Positions 15,001 through 25,070 of a DNA stretch of 64,000 bases are shown in pieces. The number at the start of each line of letters is the position of its first letter. The first letter of the stretch is position 1. The stretch spans positions 66,746,919-66,810,918 of the forward strand of contig CM069452.1 in the NCBI GenBank assembly GCA_035610835.1, in the 5' to 3' direction. Both the position numbers and the translations under genes were made by a program. This DNA is from Ophiura sarsii (taxonomy: Eukaryota; Echinodermata; Ophiuroidea; Amphilepidida; Ophiuridae). Under the pieces are notes generated by a model. That model saw nothing but the letters and a program-made list of their open reading frames with translations. It was not told where the DNA came from and did not search any database.

Positions 15001-18000
15001 TTTGGCAATGGGGCTCACATTTACTGAAGTGATACCATTGAATTTGACCATTCAGGTGGTATTTCTGTTGTTGCTGTGTACAAATGCGCATGCATCGGTA
15101 TTAGTTTGCATATTCATATTTTCATTTCGTAAACCATACACTTTTTCACAGTGTTCTTTTCACAGTCCCTCTTTTGATCCACCATTTTTAAAGATGGCGG
15201 CCATACCGAAGGACGCGGGGACCCACAATGTTAGAAAAAAGTGTTCAAACACTTAATAGGCCTAATGTAAAGTCATCCCCCATTCCGCCCTGATCAATGT
15301 TGAGTCGCCAAACTTGCCAAACATCAGCCCGTAGCCTAGCAACAATGATTGGTGGGGGAGGGGAGGGGTATGTTGAAGGGGAACTTTCAGGCTATCAGAT
15401 GCAAATCTGTATTTTCACATGACTCCAATAACACATACTATATATAAAAGGTGCAAACAAGGGTCACCATAGTCCGGACGGCACGCTTTATACAGCGTGG
15501 GACTTCAGAAATAAAAAAATCAACAAAAGCGTGGGGGTCAGAATATTTCTGATATAAAGGGTGTAGTTGTATAAAGCATGGAGATAAAATAAAAAGGGTG
15601 GGGGTTTCTCAGCAATCATCAAAATAATCAAAATACCGACCTTGTCGGCTCGCTAGCGCTAGTTATGTCATAAATATGTATCCGATATCGGGTCCGATAC
15701 TTCGATTCGAAATTAAAAAGTCGCCATCTTTAAATTGGTTTCAACAATATATAGATGGCGCTATATAACAACAAATCAGGGAGCTCCCTGGTTTGTTGTT
15801 ATATAGCGCCATCTATTGTTGAAATCGTGACATTTTTTCAAAATGGAAACTCGACGGGACTACGAAAGTGTCGTATGCAGCGTAATATCACATTTTAGGG
15901 AGCATAAGAGTACCAAAAATGCACTGATTTAATAAAAATAAATCCATTTGAAATGAATCTACTCTATAAATTTGCATTAAATAATCGTGATATAGCCGGC
16001 AAGGTGTTTTTTAAGTAAGCTTATATTTTTATTTATTTTTCCAATTATTTTTGTTGATGAATAATTTCGGGAATCCCGGGACCCGCCCGAAAAACAAAAC
16101 GGCTTCCGGGATGTTTCTGCCACTTTGTCCTTTCTTCCAATTAGTGCCTTTTCAAATTTGAATGCACAAAATGATCAAAATATCCCCTTTTTGGTATAAA
16201 GGGTGGGGGTTGAACATTCCCAAATAAAAAGGGTGGCTCTGTAAAAAGGGTGGGGCAAAAATAAAAAGGGTGGGGGTCTGACCCCTGTCCGGACAGTGGT
16301 CACTGTTCGAACACATTTTTTTCTATGATTGCAGTCTATTAGGCATGGCATGCTGATGCTTTGGACTTACATTCTTCGTATAATTTTGTTCATAACTAGG
16401 AGAGAAGTTTACGAGAATCTCGCGACACACGCCACGCTGGCAGCATCACCGAGATGGTGACGTTGAAAGACAAAGAGAAACAGTTAAAGTATGAATTAGA
16501 CCAGGCCAATGAAGAGTTACAGCAGGAGAGGAGCAGGGTAGAACATCTCATGGAACAGGTTAGAGTTGGCTATTTCATTTTTTTTCTTTGTTGTTTATTT
16601 GTTTTTTATGGGGGTGGGTTCATTTATTGGTGGTAGCTTCAACGAAGTATGAAATAGATATCACTTTGAGATATTTGACAAATTCAAAAGACAAATTGCT
16701 TACAAGTTGGAATGAAGCTTCCTGTAGCAATCTTGTTTGTTTTGGACCTTTTACTAGCTATCTGTAACGCTCTGATACAACTTTCTCGCGACCATGTTAC
16801 CCTGACCAAAAATGAGACATGTGATAGTGACACAAATCTCATCAAGGAACTGCAAGAATCCATAACCAATTCTGCTGCTACAATTGTAATACCCACTAGG
16901 CGAGACACACAAACATTTCTATGAATTGACAGACCTCTCAGGTAGGGTCGGTCAGGTGGACCTTTTTTTCAATGAAACATTTTTAGGAAAAATGTCAGTG
17001 AATTTTCAAAAAATTCAAAAATTATTCCATTATTTTTAAATTTCCAAACAAATTGTAAAAAAGAAATATCTCAAATTAAGAAATAATGTGTCAGTCAGAC
17101 CCATAGGGCAGGTTAATTGTTATGCCTCCTTAGGTTTATCCAATGTATAGACTAGTAATATTCTATTTGTTATTAATGTCACAGATGGTAAAACAAGAAC
17201 AGTTCAACACCACGTCTTCCTTGAGTAACAACACAACACGCAGTAGACTGGCTGAGCTTGAGGCCAGAAACTCTGCCACAGAGCACGAGAACGCACAGCT
17301 CAGAAGAGACAAGATGCTGCTGGTAGATCATGTATCGGGCTTACAGAAACAGGTGAGTCTCAATCTAAGTGGGGAAGGGAGCAACGGTTGTCTGAGTGAG
17401 AGGGCAGCAGTAGACTGGCTGAGTTGGAGGCCAGAAACGCCGCCACGGAGCAAGAGAACGCACAGCTCAGAAGAGACAAGATGCTACTGGTGGATCATGT
17501 CTCGGGCTTACAGAAACAGGTGAGTCTTAATCTTAGTGGGGAAGGGGGCAACGGTAGTCTGAGGGAGAGGGCAGCAGTAGACTGGCTGAGCTTGAGGCCA
17601 GAAACGCCGCCACGGAGCAAGAGAACGCACAGCTCAGAAGAGATAAGATGCTGCTGGTGGATCATGTATCGGGCTTACAGAAACAGGTGAGTCTTAATCT
17701 TAGTGGGGAAGGGGGCAACGGTAGTCTGAGGGAGAGGGCAGCAGTAGACTGGCTGAGCTTGAGGCCAGAAACGCCGCCACGGAGCAAGAGAACGCACAGC
17801 TCAGAAGAGATAAGATGCTGCTGGTGGATCATGTATCGGGCTTACAGAAACAGGTGAGTCTTAATCTTAGTGGGGAAGGGGGCAACGGTAGTCTGAGGGA
17901 GAGGGCAGCAGTAGACTGGCTGAGCTTGAGGCCAGAAACGCCGCCACGGAGCAAGAGAACGCACAGCTCAGAAGAGATAAGATGCTGCTGGTGGATCATG

Positions 18001-19059
18001 TATCGGGCTTACAGACACAGGTGAGTCTTTATCTTAGTGGGGTAGGGGGCAACCGTAGTCTGAGGGAGAGGGCAGCAGTAGACTGGCCGAACTGGAGGCC
18101 AGAAACTCTGGCACGGAGCAAGAGAATGCACAGCTCAGAAGAGACAAGATGCTACTGGTAGATCATGTATCGGGCTTACAGAAACAGGTGAGTCTTAATC
18201 TAAGTGGGGAAGGGGGCAACGGTAGTCTGAGGGAGAGGGCAGCAGTAGACTGGCCGAACTGGAGGCCAGAAACTCTGGCACGGAGCAAGAGAATGCACAG
18301 CTCAGAAGAGACAAGATGCTACTGGTAGATCATGTATCGGGCTTACAGAAACAGGTGAGTCTTAATCTAAGTGGGGAAGGGGGCAACGGTAGTCTGAGGG
18401 AGAGGGCAGCAGTAGACTGGCTGAGTTGGAGGCCAGAAACTCTGCCACAGAGCAAGAGAATGCACAGCTCAGAAGAGACAAGATGCTACTGGTGGATCAT
18501 GTATCGGGCTTACAGAAGCAGGTGAGTCTTTATCTTAGTGGGGAAGGGGGCAAGGGTACTCTTGAGGGAGAGGGCAGCAGTAGACTGGCCGAACTGGAGC
18601 CCAGAAACTCTGGCCCAGAGCAAGAGAACGCACAGCTCAGAAGAGACAAGATGCTGCTGGTGGATCATGTATCGGGCTTACAGAAACAGGTGAGTTTTAA
18701 TCTTACTGTGGAAGGGGGCAACGGTACTATGAGGGAGAGGGCAGCAGTAGACTGGCCGAACTGTAGGCCAGGAACTCTGCCATGGAGCACAGCTTGGAAG
18801 AAACAAGATACCTGTTTGATGCCTAAACTCTCTATTTTTCCTTCGACAGGTGACTGAAAAAGAAAGAGAAGTGCTGAGCAGCCATTCCACAATGCACACC
18901 CTCAATGACCAGTTGAAAGTGGCCGAGCAGCGTTCGCAGCTGGAGACTTCCATGAACACGCAGAAATGGAGCGAGTTTGAGCATATGGCAGAGAGCATGA
19001 AGAGACTGTCTCAGAGCATGTCCAGCACCTCTACATCTCACATGGCAGATTACTCATGA
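27..19059 (+). CDS. Twelve-exon gene for a 513-residue coiled-coil protein of unknown family
   Basis: Reconstructed exons: 27-84, 2258-2384, 4307-4429, 4883-4961, 7274-7388, 7958-8142, 11871-12026, 13087-13164, 14610-14693, 16400-16558, 17185-17352 and 18850-19059. They total 1542 nt, every junction phase fits, and the reading ends in TGA. Residues 1-75 form a Ser/Arg/Gly-rich disordered head (for example RRSGSLGNLATARRS). From about residue 78 (EAEYIKNLQQQIYFLELE) to about 490 the protein is almost continuous Glu/Lys/Gln/Leu-rich heptad sequence, that is, coiled coil. The tail is Ser/Thr-rich. There is no signal peptide or membrane segment, so it is probably cytoplasmic or cytoskeletal. The start is the first ATG of the exon that joins in phase to exon 2. 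All introns look GT-AG except intron 3, which is AT-AC. The head-plus-rod layout resembles filament or centriole/cilium proteins, but that is inference; I do not recognise the family. Exon structure is strong; function is unknown. Confidence 0.88.
4430..4882 (+). other. U12-type AT-AC intron (intron 3 of the coiled-coil gene)
   Basis: The intron opens with ATATCCTTTT, which matches the minor-spliceosome 5' site. It contains TTCCTTGACT at 4857-4866, matching the U12 branch-point consensus, and ends in AC at 4881-4882, 18 nt after the branch adenosine (4864). Using these borders joins CT+G into a Leu codon and continues the coiled-coil frame (NYL|RDQAKK). No GT-AG choice gives a clean junction here. 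The intron is 453 bp. Confidence 0.9.
5255..5405 (+). repeat. tRNA-derived SINE-like element
   Basis: It contains a pol III A-box-like word TGGCTTAGTGG (5265-5275) and a B-box-like word GGATCGAATCC (5309-5319) at tRNA-like spacing. A tRNA-unrelated tail follows. The tail wording (gatttagttggtgtt ... ttgtgatcccggt) recurs at 28278-28386, which marks a dispersed family. It lies in intron 4 of the coiled-coil gene. Confidence 0.7.
5465..5700 (+). mobile_element. Inverted-repeat element, family III (TATAGTTTGATCAGTTCC)
   Basis: The left end tatagtttgatcagttacca and the right end tggaactgaataaactata are inverted copies. The interior shares words such as gcgcactgtgcgtcat and acttttgcg..gagagataa with copies at 22165-22346, 49883-50112 and (reversed) 61970-62206. 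It is non-coding and has the build of a miniature inverted-repeat transposable element (MITE). Confidence 0.75.
5752..6440. mobile_element. GGTCGC-rich inverted-repeat element, interrupted by a hAT-like insertion
   Basis: Left part: atcatactagccggttgctggtcgcaa. Right part: gcgatttaatcgcaaagcgaccttagtatg. The right-end words recur in reverse at 26655-26690 (catactaaggtcgctttgcga). A separate hAT-like element with its own target duplication sits inside at 5880-6210. The outer boundaries are approximate. Confidence 0.5.
5880..6210. mobile_element. hAT-like MITE with 8-bp target duplication
   Basis: The termini are CAGGGCAGGAAAAA on the left and TTTTTTCCAGCCCTG on the right, near-perfect inverted repeats starting with CAG as in hAT elements. 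Both sides are flanked by the exact 8-bp direct repeat TGGGTCAC (5872-5879 and 6211-6218), the duplication size known for hAT transposition. It has no coding capacity and contains poly-C and poly-G runs. Related ends occur near 4225-4246 and 41770-41788. Confidence 0.85.
8154..8432. mobile_element. Foldback element, family I (TACAGTCAACAC), short copy
   Basis: It starts tacagtcaacacaaaagtaactgaccaggt and ends as a decayed inverted copy (tctggtcagttacttcttgtgttga). It shares both arms with copies at 24483-24995, 38606-39173 and 55185-55744 but lacks their middle. It lies in intron 6 just before the minisatellite. Confidence 0.8.
8671..11620. repeat. Minisatellite, 20-bp unit, about 147 copies
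   Basis: The unit is GATGCCAGAATGACTTCACT, with variants mostly at bases 3-6 (GATACC, GATATC, GATTCC, GACACC, GACGCC). It runs through intron 6 of the coiled-coil gene with perfect 20-bp phasing, apart from a 3-bp insertion near 9047 and a 7-bp insertion near 9594. The final units decay to GATGACAGAATTACTTCACC. The period is not a multiple of three and each unit contains TGA, so it is not coding. Confidence 0.98.
12080..12640 (-). pseudogene. Decayed 3' end of a non-LTR retrotransposon reverse transcriptase
   Basis: Read on the - strand, frames 12351-12584 and 12226-12468 together give a typical LINE C-terminal region: SHLDY.NALLYGAKSKDLDHR, then NKAIKLIFSADKRDSP, NTHWLPIHT, ICMYVFKC and YGENRIGI. 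The match needs at least one stop and several frameshifts, so it is dead. It lies in intron 7 of the coiled-coil gene and is distinct from the larger element at 30415-33292. Family assignment rests on the conserved word pattern only. Confidence 0.7.
13419..13904 (-). pseudogene. Fragment of a hAT-type transposase (BED-like zinc finger)
   Basis: The - strand frame is 161 codons. Residues about 16-80 contain KRKLLEEKWVFNEQWTEDY, then CLICMVSISCFKEYNLKRHY and a following MH. This is the CxxC...HxxxxH zinc finger and flanking wording of the hAT-derived ZBED5/FAM200/GTF2IRD2-like group. The rest of the frame, and the catalytic domain, are absent or unrecognisable. It sits antisense in intron 8, so it is most likely the 5' remnant of a transposon. 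Confidence 0.65.
15229..16330. mobile_element. Family II inverted-repeat element, split by a nested insertion
   Basis: The left end is tgttagaaaaaagtgttcaa and the right end is ctgttcgaacacattttttt, as in the intact copies at 19328-19600 and 63100-63372. The body is broken after gggtcac, and the right end resumes at 16298 beyond an 830-bp insertion. It lies in intron 9 of the coiled-coil gene. Confidence 0.8.
15468..16297. mobile_element. Nested DNA element with GTCCGGAC ends
   Basis: The insertion begins CATAGTCCGGAC and ends GTCCGGACAGT. It is flanked by the direct repeat GGTCAC (15462-15467 and 16298-16303), seen once in uninterrupted copies as gggtcag. Inside are several 'aaaaagggtggggg' words and a strong palindrome at about 15735-15826 (gatggcgctatataacaaca / tgttgttatatagcgccatc). 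No coding region is visible. Confidence 0.7.
17241..18800 (+). repeat. Tandem exon-11 array: nine 167/168-bp units plus a broken tenth
   Basis: Units start at 17241, 17408, 17575, 17742, 17909, 18076, 18243, 18410 and 18578, with a decayed partial at 18745. Each unit holds the last 112 nt of exon 11, its GTGAGT donor and about 55 nt of intron. The first unit lies in the canonical exon 17185-17352. Spacing is 167 bp except for unit 8, which is 168 bp. Units 3-5 are nearly identical, and units 6 and 7 form another matching pair, so the array grew by repeated local duplication. The exon parts of units 1-9 keep an open coding frame. The partial tenth copy has an in-frame TAG and no donor. Confidence 0.95.
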
Positions 19060-19327
19060 TTGGAAGGAGGAGCAGAAAGGAGGAGGGCATCGATTGAGGG
19101 CATTTTATGTTGATGGAAAGTTCACACGGCTTTTTCCCACTAGAGTTCACTGGTATCAGTAATTTTCCCCTGGATTAGTTTTGCAAAACCATTGTGTGGA
19201 CAATGTCAGGTCTTGCTTCGGTATGAGACTTACTGCATCAAGATCAGTGCTTAAAGGGTCCAGATCAGTACTAAAAGCTTTCATATTTGTACTGAAAGTG
19301 TCCAGATCGATACTGAAGTATCTACAA

Positions 19328-19600
19328 TGTTAGAAAAAAGTGTTTGAACACTTTGTAGGTGTAATGTAAAGTATTCCCCCTTCCCCCCTGATCAATGTTA
19401 AATCCCACAATTTGCCCACCATCAGCACAGGGCCTCGCAACATTGATCGGTGGGGAAGGGGGAGGGATATGAGTAAGGGGATACTTCAGGCTACCAGAAA
19501 CAAGTTTTGATTTTCACGTGACTCAAATAGCGTGCCTGTTATGGTCCAATAAGCATGGCAATTAGGGTCAGTGTTCGAACACCTTTTTTCTATGATTTTA
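19328..19600. mobile_element. Family II inverted-repeat element, intact copy
   Basis: It runs from tgttagaaaaaagtgtttga to gtgttcgaacaccttttttc. The middle contains facing words cctgatcaatgtta and caacattgatcggtgggg and a block ggcctcgcaac. It starts about 270 bp downstream of the coiled-coil gene's stop codon, so it could lie in the 3' UTR. Confidence 0.8.
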
Positions 19601-19737
19601 GGTCGGTATTGAGCAAAGAAAGTGGTCAGATCAGTTCTGAAAGTGTCCAGATCGGCACTGAAGCATCGGTACTGAAAATGTCCATATCAATACTGAAAAT
19701 GTTCAAATTAGTACTGAAAGTGCACCCATCACACACT

Positions 19738-20298
19738 CATACAGGGTGAGTCAGAAAGAACGGGCACTTTTTTAGAGAAATTGCCACAGAAATGTCAGGC
19801 CTGCATATTTAAATCCAATGGTAGCGCTACAAAGACTACATATTTGGCTTTCAATCAAAAAAAGAATTTTTGAATTCGAACATTGCGTCATAATGTTACA
19901 ACACTTTTAGTAGAATCCGGTATTTTTAAGCCAATCCACGTAATGGCAATTACACACAGTATTGTTGGGTGGCTGATCGAGATGCCAAACAATGAAAAAA
20001 GAGAAAAACATGAAAAGGCACATGAATGTTGCATACAAAATCTTAAAATGACCAGAAATTAATAGAACCTCATTAAGGAATGGCTTGATCATTCGACCAT
20101 CCCGTGGATTGGCTCCAAAAGTTGGGGCTTTACTGTGTAACATGATAATGCAATGGTCAATTTTAAAAATTCTTCTTTTGAATGAAAGCCAAATTATAGG
20201 TCTTTATAATGGTACCATTGGTTTTGAATATGCATGCAAACCTTTTTTGTGACGCCTTTGTGAAAAAAGTGCCCGTTCTTTCTGGCTCACCCGGTATA
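19738..20298. mobile_element. Foldback element with GGGTGAGTCAGAAAGAACGG ends
   Basis: Left arm gggtgagtcagaaagaacgg faces right arm ccgttctttctggctcaccc. Homology continues inward (tggctttcaatcaaaa / ttttgaatgaaagccaaa). TA flanks are present (atacaggg...cccggtata), compatible with a Tc1/mariner-like insertion. A 78-codon - strand frame inside is not convincing as a gene. Confidence 0.75.
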
Positions 20299-22164
20299 CC
20301 CTCTGATTTGTCCCTCCAACTGTTTTCGCTGTCCATTTACAATTCCAAAGACCAATTTCAAGTATGATCAGGGTTTGCTAACATTTAATTTTGTTCATGT
20401 TGAAGTAGAAAGATTTTATCAAGTATATGCTCGTTTAAACCTTCTACTTGTTATGGTTACCCGTCATGAAAGCTTTTCTGATTATTTGATCATGTATCTT
20501 CCATTCCACTGAATTTGTCAAATGTTGCCAAATAATTTCCCCTCTAATTTCAGTCAATTGTCAAGGTCAGCACCTACCCTATATAAGTTATTAGTGGTAC
20601 TGGCAAACCTCTTAGTCCACCCACGAAAGAGTATCTAGAAACGCTATAGTTTAATCGGTTCCAATTTGCCAAACAAATATATATACATTAGCATAATACT
20701 AGCTAGAGCCATTGTTCTAGAGATCAGAAGACCGCTGACTTAATTATTTTTAATTTGTTTTTCTTTATCTATAGGTCTAGAAAGTCACTTTTTGTTATCA
20801 GGAATTTTGTGTTTTGAGACTTTGTGTTAAGGAGTTTCCATTGTATTCTTTTTGTCATTTATCGTAAGTGTGCTTTTATATAATCTACAGATTTGTATGT
20901 GACACCAAAGAATATATACCCTTTTATTACTGTTTGCACTATATACATATATAATCAATGATGCCGCATCCTGTTTTGTTTAGGACCCATGCTTTTAAAA
21001 CTCGCGGCAAAGCATTATTAAGGGCAATACGGCATAGCGGACAGTGTTGTGGTCATATGCTATTCCCTCAAGCGTGTATCGACAGGCCAGTCCATTCAAC
21101 CGTTGCGTTTGTTGATAAACACTTTGATGTAAATAACGGTCACCTCATCTATACATGCAGCGATGGAAATACCCACATGACTTTTCACCCGGGGGGACTA
21201 GGTATAGGAACTAGACACTTTTGTGGACTTAGAATATTTCTAACCCTAACTTTTACAAAAGGAAATAAATCGGTTGAAAAAGTGGTCCTAGTTGGAATCG
21301 ATATATGGACCTCTGCATTGTAAGGCACATAACTCAACCACTAGACTAGAGGGAGGGGTGAATTGGCCAAGACATGATTTTAATCCCTCTTATTATTACG
21401 GAATAAAGCAATACTACTATTATGATCAGTACACACAATATTATTAATAGAGCTGAGACACAATATTATTAATAGAGCTGAGACACACATAATCGTCAAC
21501 CCCGGGTTGACAGTCATGTGGGTATTTCCATTACTGCATATATTATATAATGCATGTTAAACTTCAAAAAAGGGTTTTGGTAAAACATGAATTTATGGTC
21601 ATTCCATTGAAGTGAAAAAAAATTGCATGACACTTTCAATTTCCCTTCATGGAATACAATTTTAGGTGCAGTTTTATGGAACTAGAAGGTCACACTTTTT
21701 GCACCAGACTTTGCAAAATATATTGCAATACAAATAGATATTTTTGGGGTGTAAATTAGGATGAGATATATGATGTCTGACAAACTGGATGTTAAATGTG
21801 TGTGTAAACCATGTAGCAGGCATGTACTGGATAGTTAAAATGTTTGATAGTTTTTATGAAGCAGGGTATTTTTGTATTCAAGGTATAACAACCCTACCAT
21901 GGGACTGCTGCCTTTTTACAGTGTTCTTAATTGGTTTATAACATGATAGAGTGCGTCTTCAAAGTTACTACATTTAAATACATATCTTTGGTACATTTTG
22001 TATTCTCTGTGTCAGCTCAAGTTGGGGTCACCACATTATCTAGCGATAGGCGCAGCACTTTAGCGCGGCGCAGCACTTTAGCGCCACAAACAACATTCTT
22101 CTTTGATCACAAGAATGTGCACATTCACATTTGAGGTGCTTGCGCAATTTCAAGATGTGTTCAC

Positions 22165-22346
22165 TATAGTTCAGTCAGTTCCAAATTGGAATGAATTCAG
22201 AAGAGTGTCGCGCGCAAACTCTTGCATGGCGCAATATGGCCTGCAATGTCGCAGTGTCATTGTATGCATAACGCTTGGATTACTTTTGCGCATGGACAGA
22301 TAAAAAATGAATATTTCTCACCAATTTGGAACTGATTGAACTTTAG
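22165..22346 (+). mobile_element. Family III inverted-repeat element, diverged copy
   Basis: It starts tatagttcagtcagttccaaattgg and ends caatttggaactgattgaact. Shared interior words include gcgcatggacagataa and atatttctcaccaa. It is shorter than the copy at 5465-5700. Confidence 0.65.
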
Positions 22347-23283
22347 TAAGAGTATGCGCTGATGTCCCCACCCACCCCCAACTTGAGGGGACATAATTAG
22401 TATACACAATTTTAGATTTTAAATATTAAGTTTTAACTTTGGTACCAAACTTTGGAACCATTAGAAATCCACATAAACGTCTGTCACATCTCTAGAAGAA
22501 AGATGGGATTTTAGTTACTTTTATTTGCATAAGTCCTTTTCCCTCCTTTAAAAATTGTGCAGGTTTTTGAAAAATGAGGATTTACAATTATAGCAATAAA
22601 CCAAAATATGAGTTGGACCAAATAAGTGTAGACTTACCAAAATGTATTGACTTTTTTATCATAATTATAGAGATTTTTTTATTATACATTCCATATAATG
22701 TTACATGCTGTGAAATATATTCAATAATTATATACATAATTTGTAAAATAAAATGTTTTACATAATAATAAACATGATTCTCATTTGTCATTTATTGGTG
22801 GTCAGAATGGATAGACCCTGCATCCCTCTATTTGGCCGCCCTCTATTTGGCCGCCATCTTTAAAAATGACTGACCAAATCAAGGGACAGGGAAAAGAACA
22901 CGGCAAAAAAGTAAACGGAAGTGTCGTGCAAAGTCGCGACACTTACGTTCACTTCCAACTTAATTGCCCATGCACAAGCCTTCACCACAACAACGCCAAA
23001 GCTCTTGATTGGTCAAATTTAAACTGTAGCGGTTTTCACGATTGTCACGCTGCGCCGTTGGAGGTAAAATAGTGCGTCCAACCGTGTCAACCAATGCACA
23101 AACCTGCGCGAAACCCCTGACGCAGTGTGGCATGATAGTGCATGAATAAGCTCATGTTTATTCAAGAGTTTATCAGGGCACACTTTTGGAACTGTATTTT
23201 TTTTCAGTCTTCACTTTTGAGCACCCTCGCAGAGGCAGTGTGTACATTGTGCAGACCAGAAGGATTCAGTCTACATAGACACC

Positions 23284-24230
23284 TGCAAAAAGTGCATTGT
23301 GCCCATAGAGATGACACACAGCTAATAATTCATAGATATTTATACACTTTGGCCGCAGTACCATTTCAGGAAAGGTAATAATTTCCAATTGAGGGAAGGC
23401 TGTGAAATGACAAATATAGTATGCTTCTGCCTCTTCCCAGGTAGTTAATATCAAGAAGGATATACAATCCTAAGAATGATCAAGTATGTGTCAATGGATA
23501 GACACCAGGGGTGTGCCACTGAGCTTGCCGATCGGAAGCCACTTTTAAATTAAAATTTGGTCAGCATAGAATTGGTGGCGCTATACCGATAAGGCATGAT
23601 TGTAGCAGACAACGCGACGCTGGCCACGCGTCTCTCAGACCACCCAATATTGCAACGGGAGTGCACCATTTTGAATTATTTTTAACAGTCATCGCCCGGT
23701 TAACGATGAAAATTCTTCTAATATGATGAATTTGTCAAAATGATAAAGTTAACATTCGCGATTTCGTGTTATTCCAATACGAATTCAAAATTTAGGTTTC
23801 GCGTGGCCACCGCGAGAACAGCGCCACCAAACCTATGCTGACCAAAAATGACGTTAAACCTGGTTAAACGCGTTAACACCGGCCACGGACGCATTCCGGA
23901 CGACCTAATTTATGTAAATATGCAAAGGGAACTGTTTTCGCTACGTACATCAGTATGGTACTTTCCTATCCCAAAATTGCAAAAAGTGCATTGTGTCCAT
24001 AGAGATGACACAGCAAATTCATAGATGTAAAACGGTAGTAGATTTATTAACTTTGACCACAGTACCAATTCAGGAACAGTATAAATTGTCAATTGAGGGG
24101 AGGCAATAAAAGATATCTTTCTAGTTGTTGACACTTCTATGCTTCTGTGTCTTAAGTCACATCGCAGGTCGTTCATATCGAAAAAGATTAAAATCCTAAG
24201 AAGAAATAGATCAATTATGTATCAATTGTT
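23284..24230. repeat. Direct repeat pair separated by a foldback element
   Basis: Segments 23284-23500 and 23974-24230 are diverged direct copies; both start gcaaaaagtgcattgtg.ccatagagatgacaca and share cagtacca.ttcaggaa and cctaagaa. Between them lies an inverted-repeat element (23556-23848) with arms tttggtcagcatag and ctatgctgaccaaa. Confidence 0.65.
23556..23848. mobile_element. Foldback element with TTTGGTCAGCATAG ends
   Basis: The ends are tttggtcagcatagaattggtggcgct and agcgccaccaaacctatgctgaccaaa, inverted with few mismatches. The interior has CG-rich words (cgcgacgctggccacgcg). No target duplication was clear and no coding sequence was seen. Confidence 0.65.
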
Positions 24231-24482
24231 AAGATAGCACGTTTGAATAGAGCACACATAGCTTACACAGGAAGCTTCATGGATGGACATATAATTCTAT
24301 ACGGATGGGTTGTTCAAAGCTTTGAAGTCCATTTATGGCAACAAAACCATAGCATCTTATGATGATGCAATCGTCATGTTTGGTCCATTGTGGTTTCTCT
24401 ATGCAGAATGGAATAGGTCCAAACTGGAAACGATCGGCCAATATTTAATTATGAATCAACAATAATATTAATGATTTCTGTA

Positions 24483-24995
24483 TACAGTCAACACAATAAG
24501 TAACTGACCCGGTAATAAATGTGCTGATAACTCTAAAGTATAACTCCTACATAAACATATTAAATTATGAAGTTGTTAAGAAATTTCTCCTCTTTAAAAT
24601 CAAGTCTGATTTTCATGTTCACATTTTCTTTTCAACACTGGGATAGTATGACAGGTAAAGCGTGTGTGCCATATTGATCAACCGTAACAATGCGGCCAGC
24701 CGACTATCCGACAACCTGGGCATCGACTAATGAATGAATTAGCACTACCGCTACCAGTAACCAATCATTTGCCGGTTTAAGGTCGTATGTAGAAAAGCAA
24801 AATGCAAAAATGAAATTCGTACTTGACATTACATTTGGGATTCTAACTTCCTCAATAATCAACCATTCTTAGCGTGTAATATCGCAAATTAAAGAGAAAT
24901 ATCTTAACAACTTTTTAATTCAATATGTCTATAGGGGTCATACTTACAGAGTTATCAGCACATTTATTACCTGGTCAGTTATTGTGTTGACTGTA
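24483..24995. mobile_element. Foldback element, family I, full-length copy
   Basis: It has perfect ends tacagtcaacac...gtgttgactgta with TA on each side, suggesting TA target choice. Arms continue with aagtaactgac(c)aggtaataaatgtgctgataactct. The interior contains cgtgtgtgccatattgatcaacc, shared with 38606-39173 and 55185-55744. Confidence 0.85.
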
Positions 24996-25070
24996 TACTG
25001 ATTAGTGTGTGATGTTTGTGTACATGTACACATTACACAATATACTATATTTTGTTAATCTAACCACGTG

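Noticed and set aside
17143..18857. Overlapping frames with WLSWRPETPPRSKRTHSSEE-type products
   Set aside because: They are the out-of-frame reading of the exon 11 copies through the donor site and end at the next copy's GTGAGT-derived TGA.
19907..20143. 78-codon - strand frame inside the foldback element as a transposase
   Set aside because: It is too short and has no catalytic triad or DNA-binding motif I can recognise.
20958..21323. 121-codon open frame as a gene
   Set aside because: No recognisable domain, no convincing splice context, and part of it (gcgatggaaatacccacatgact) is mirrored at 21510-21540, so it is more likely repeat sequence.
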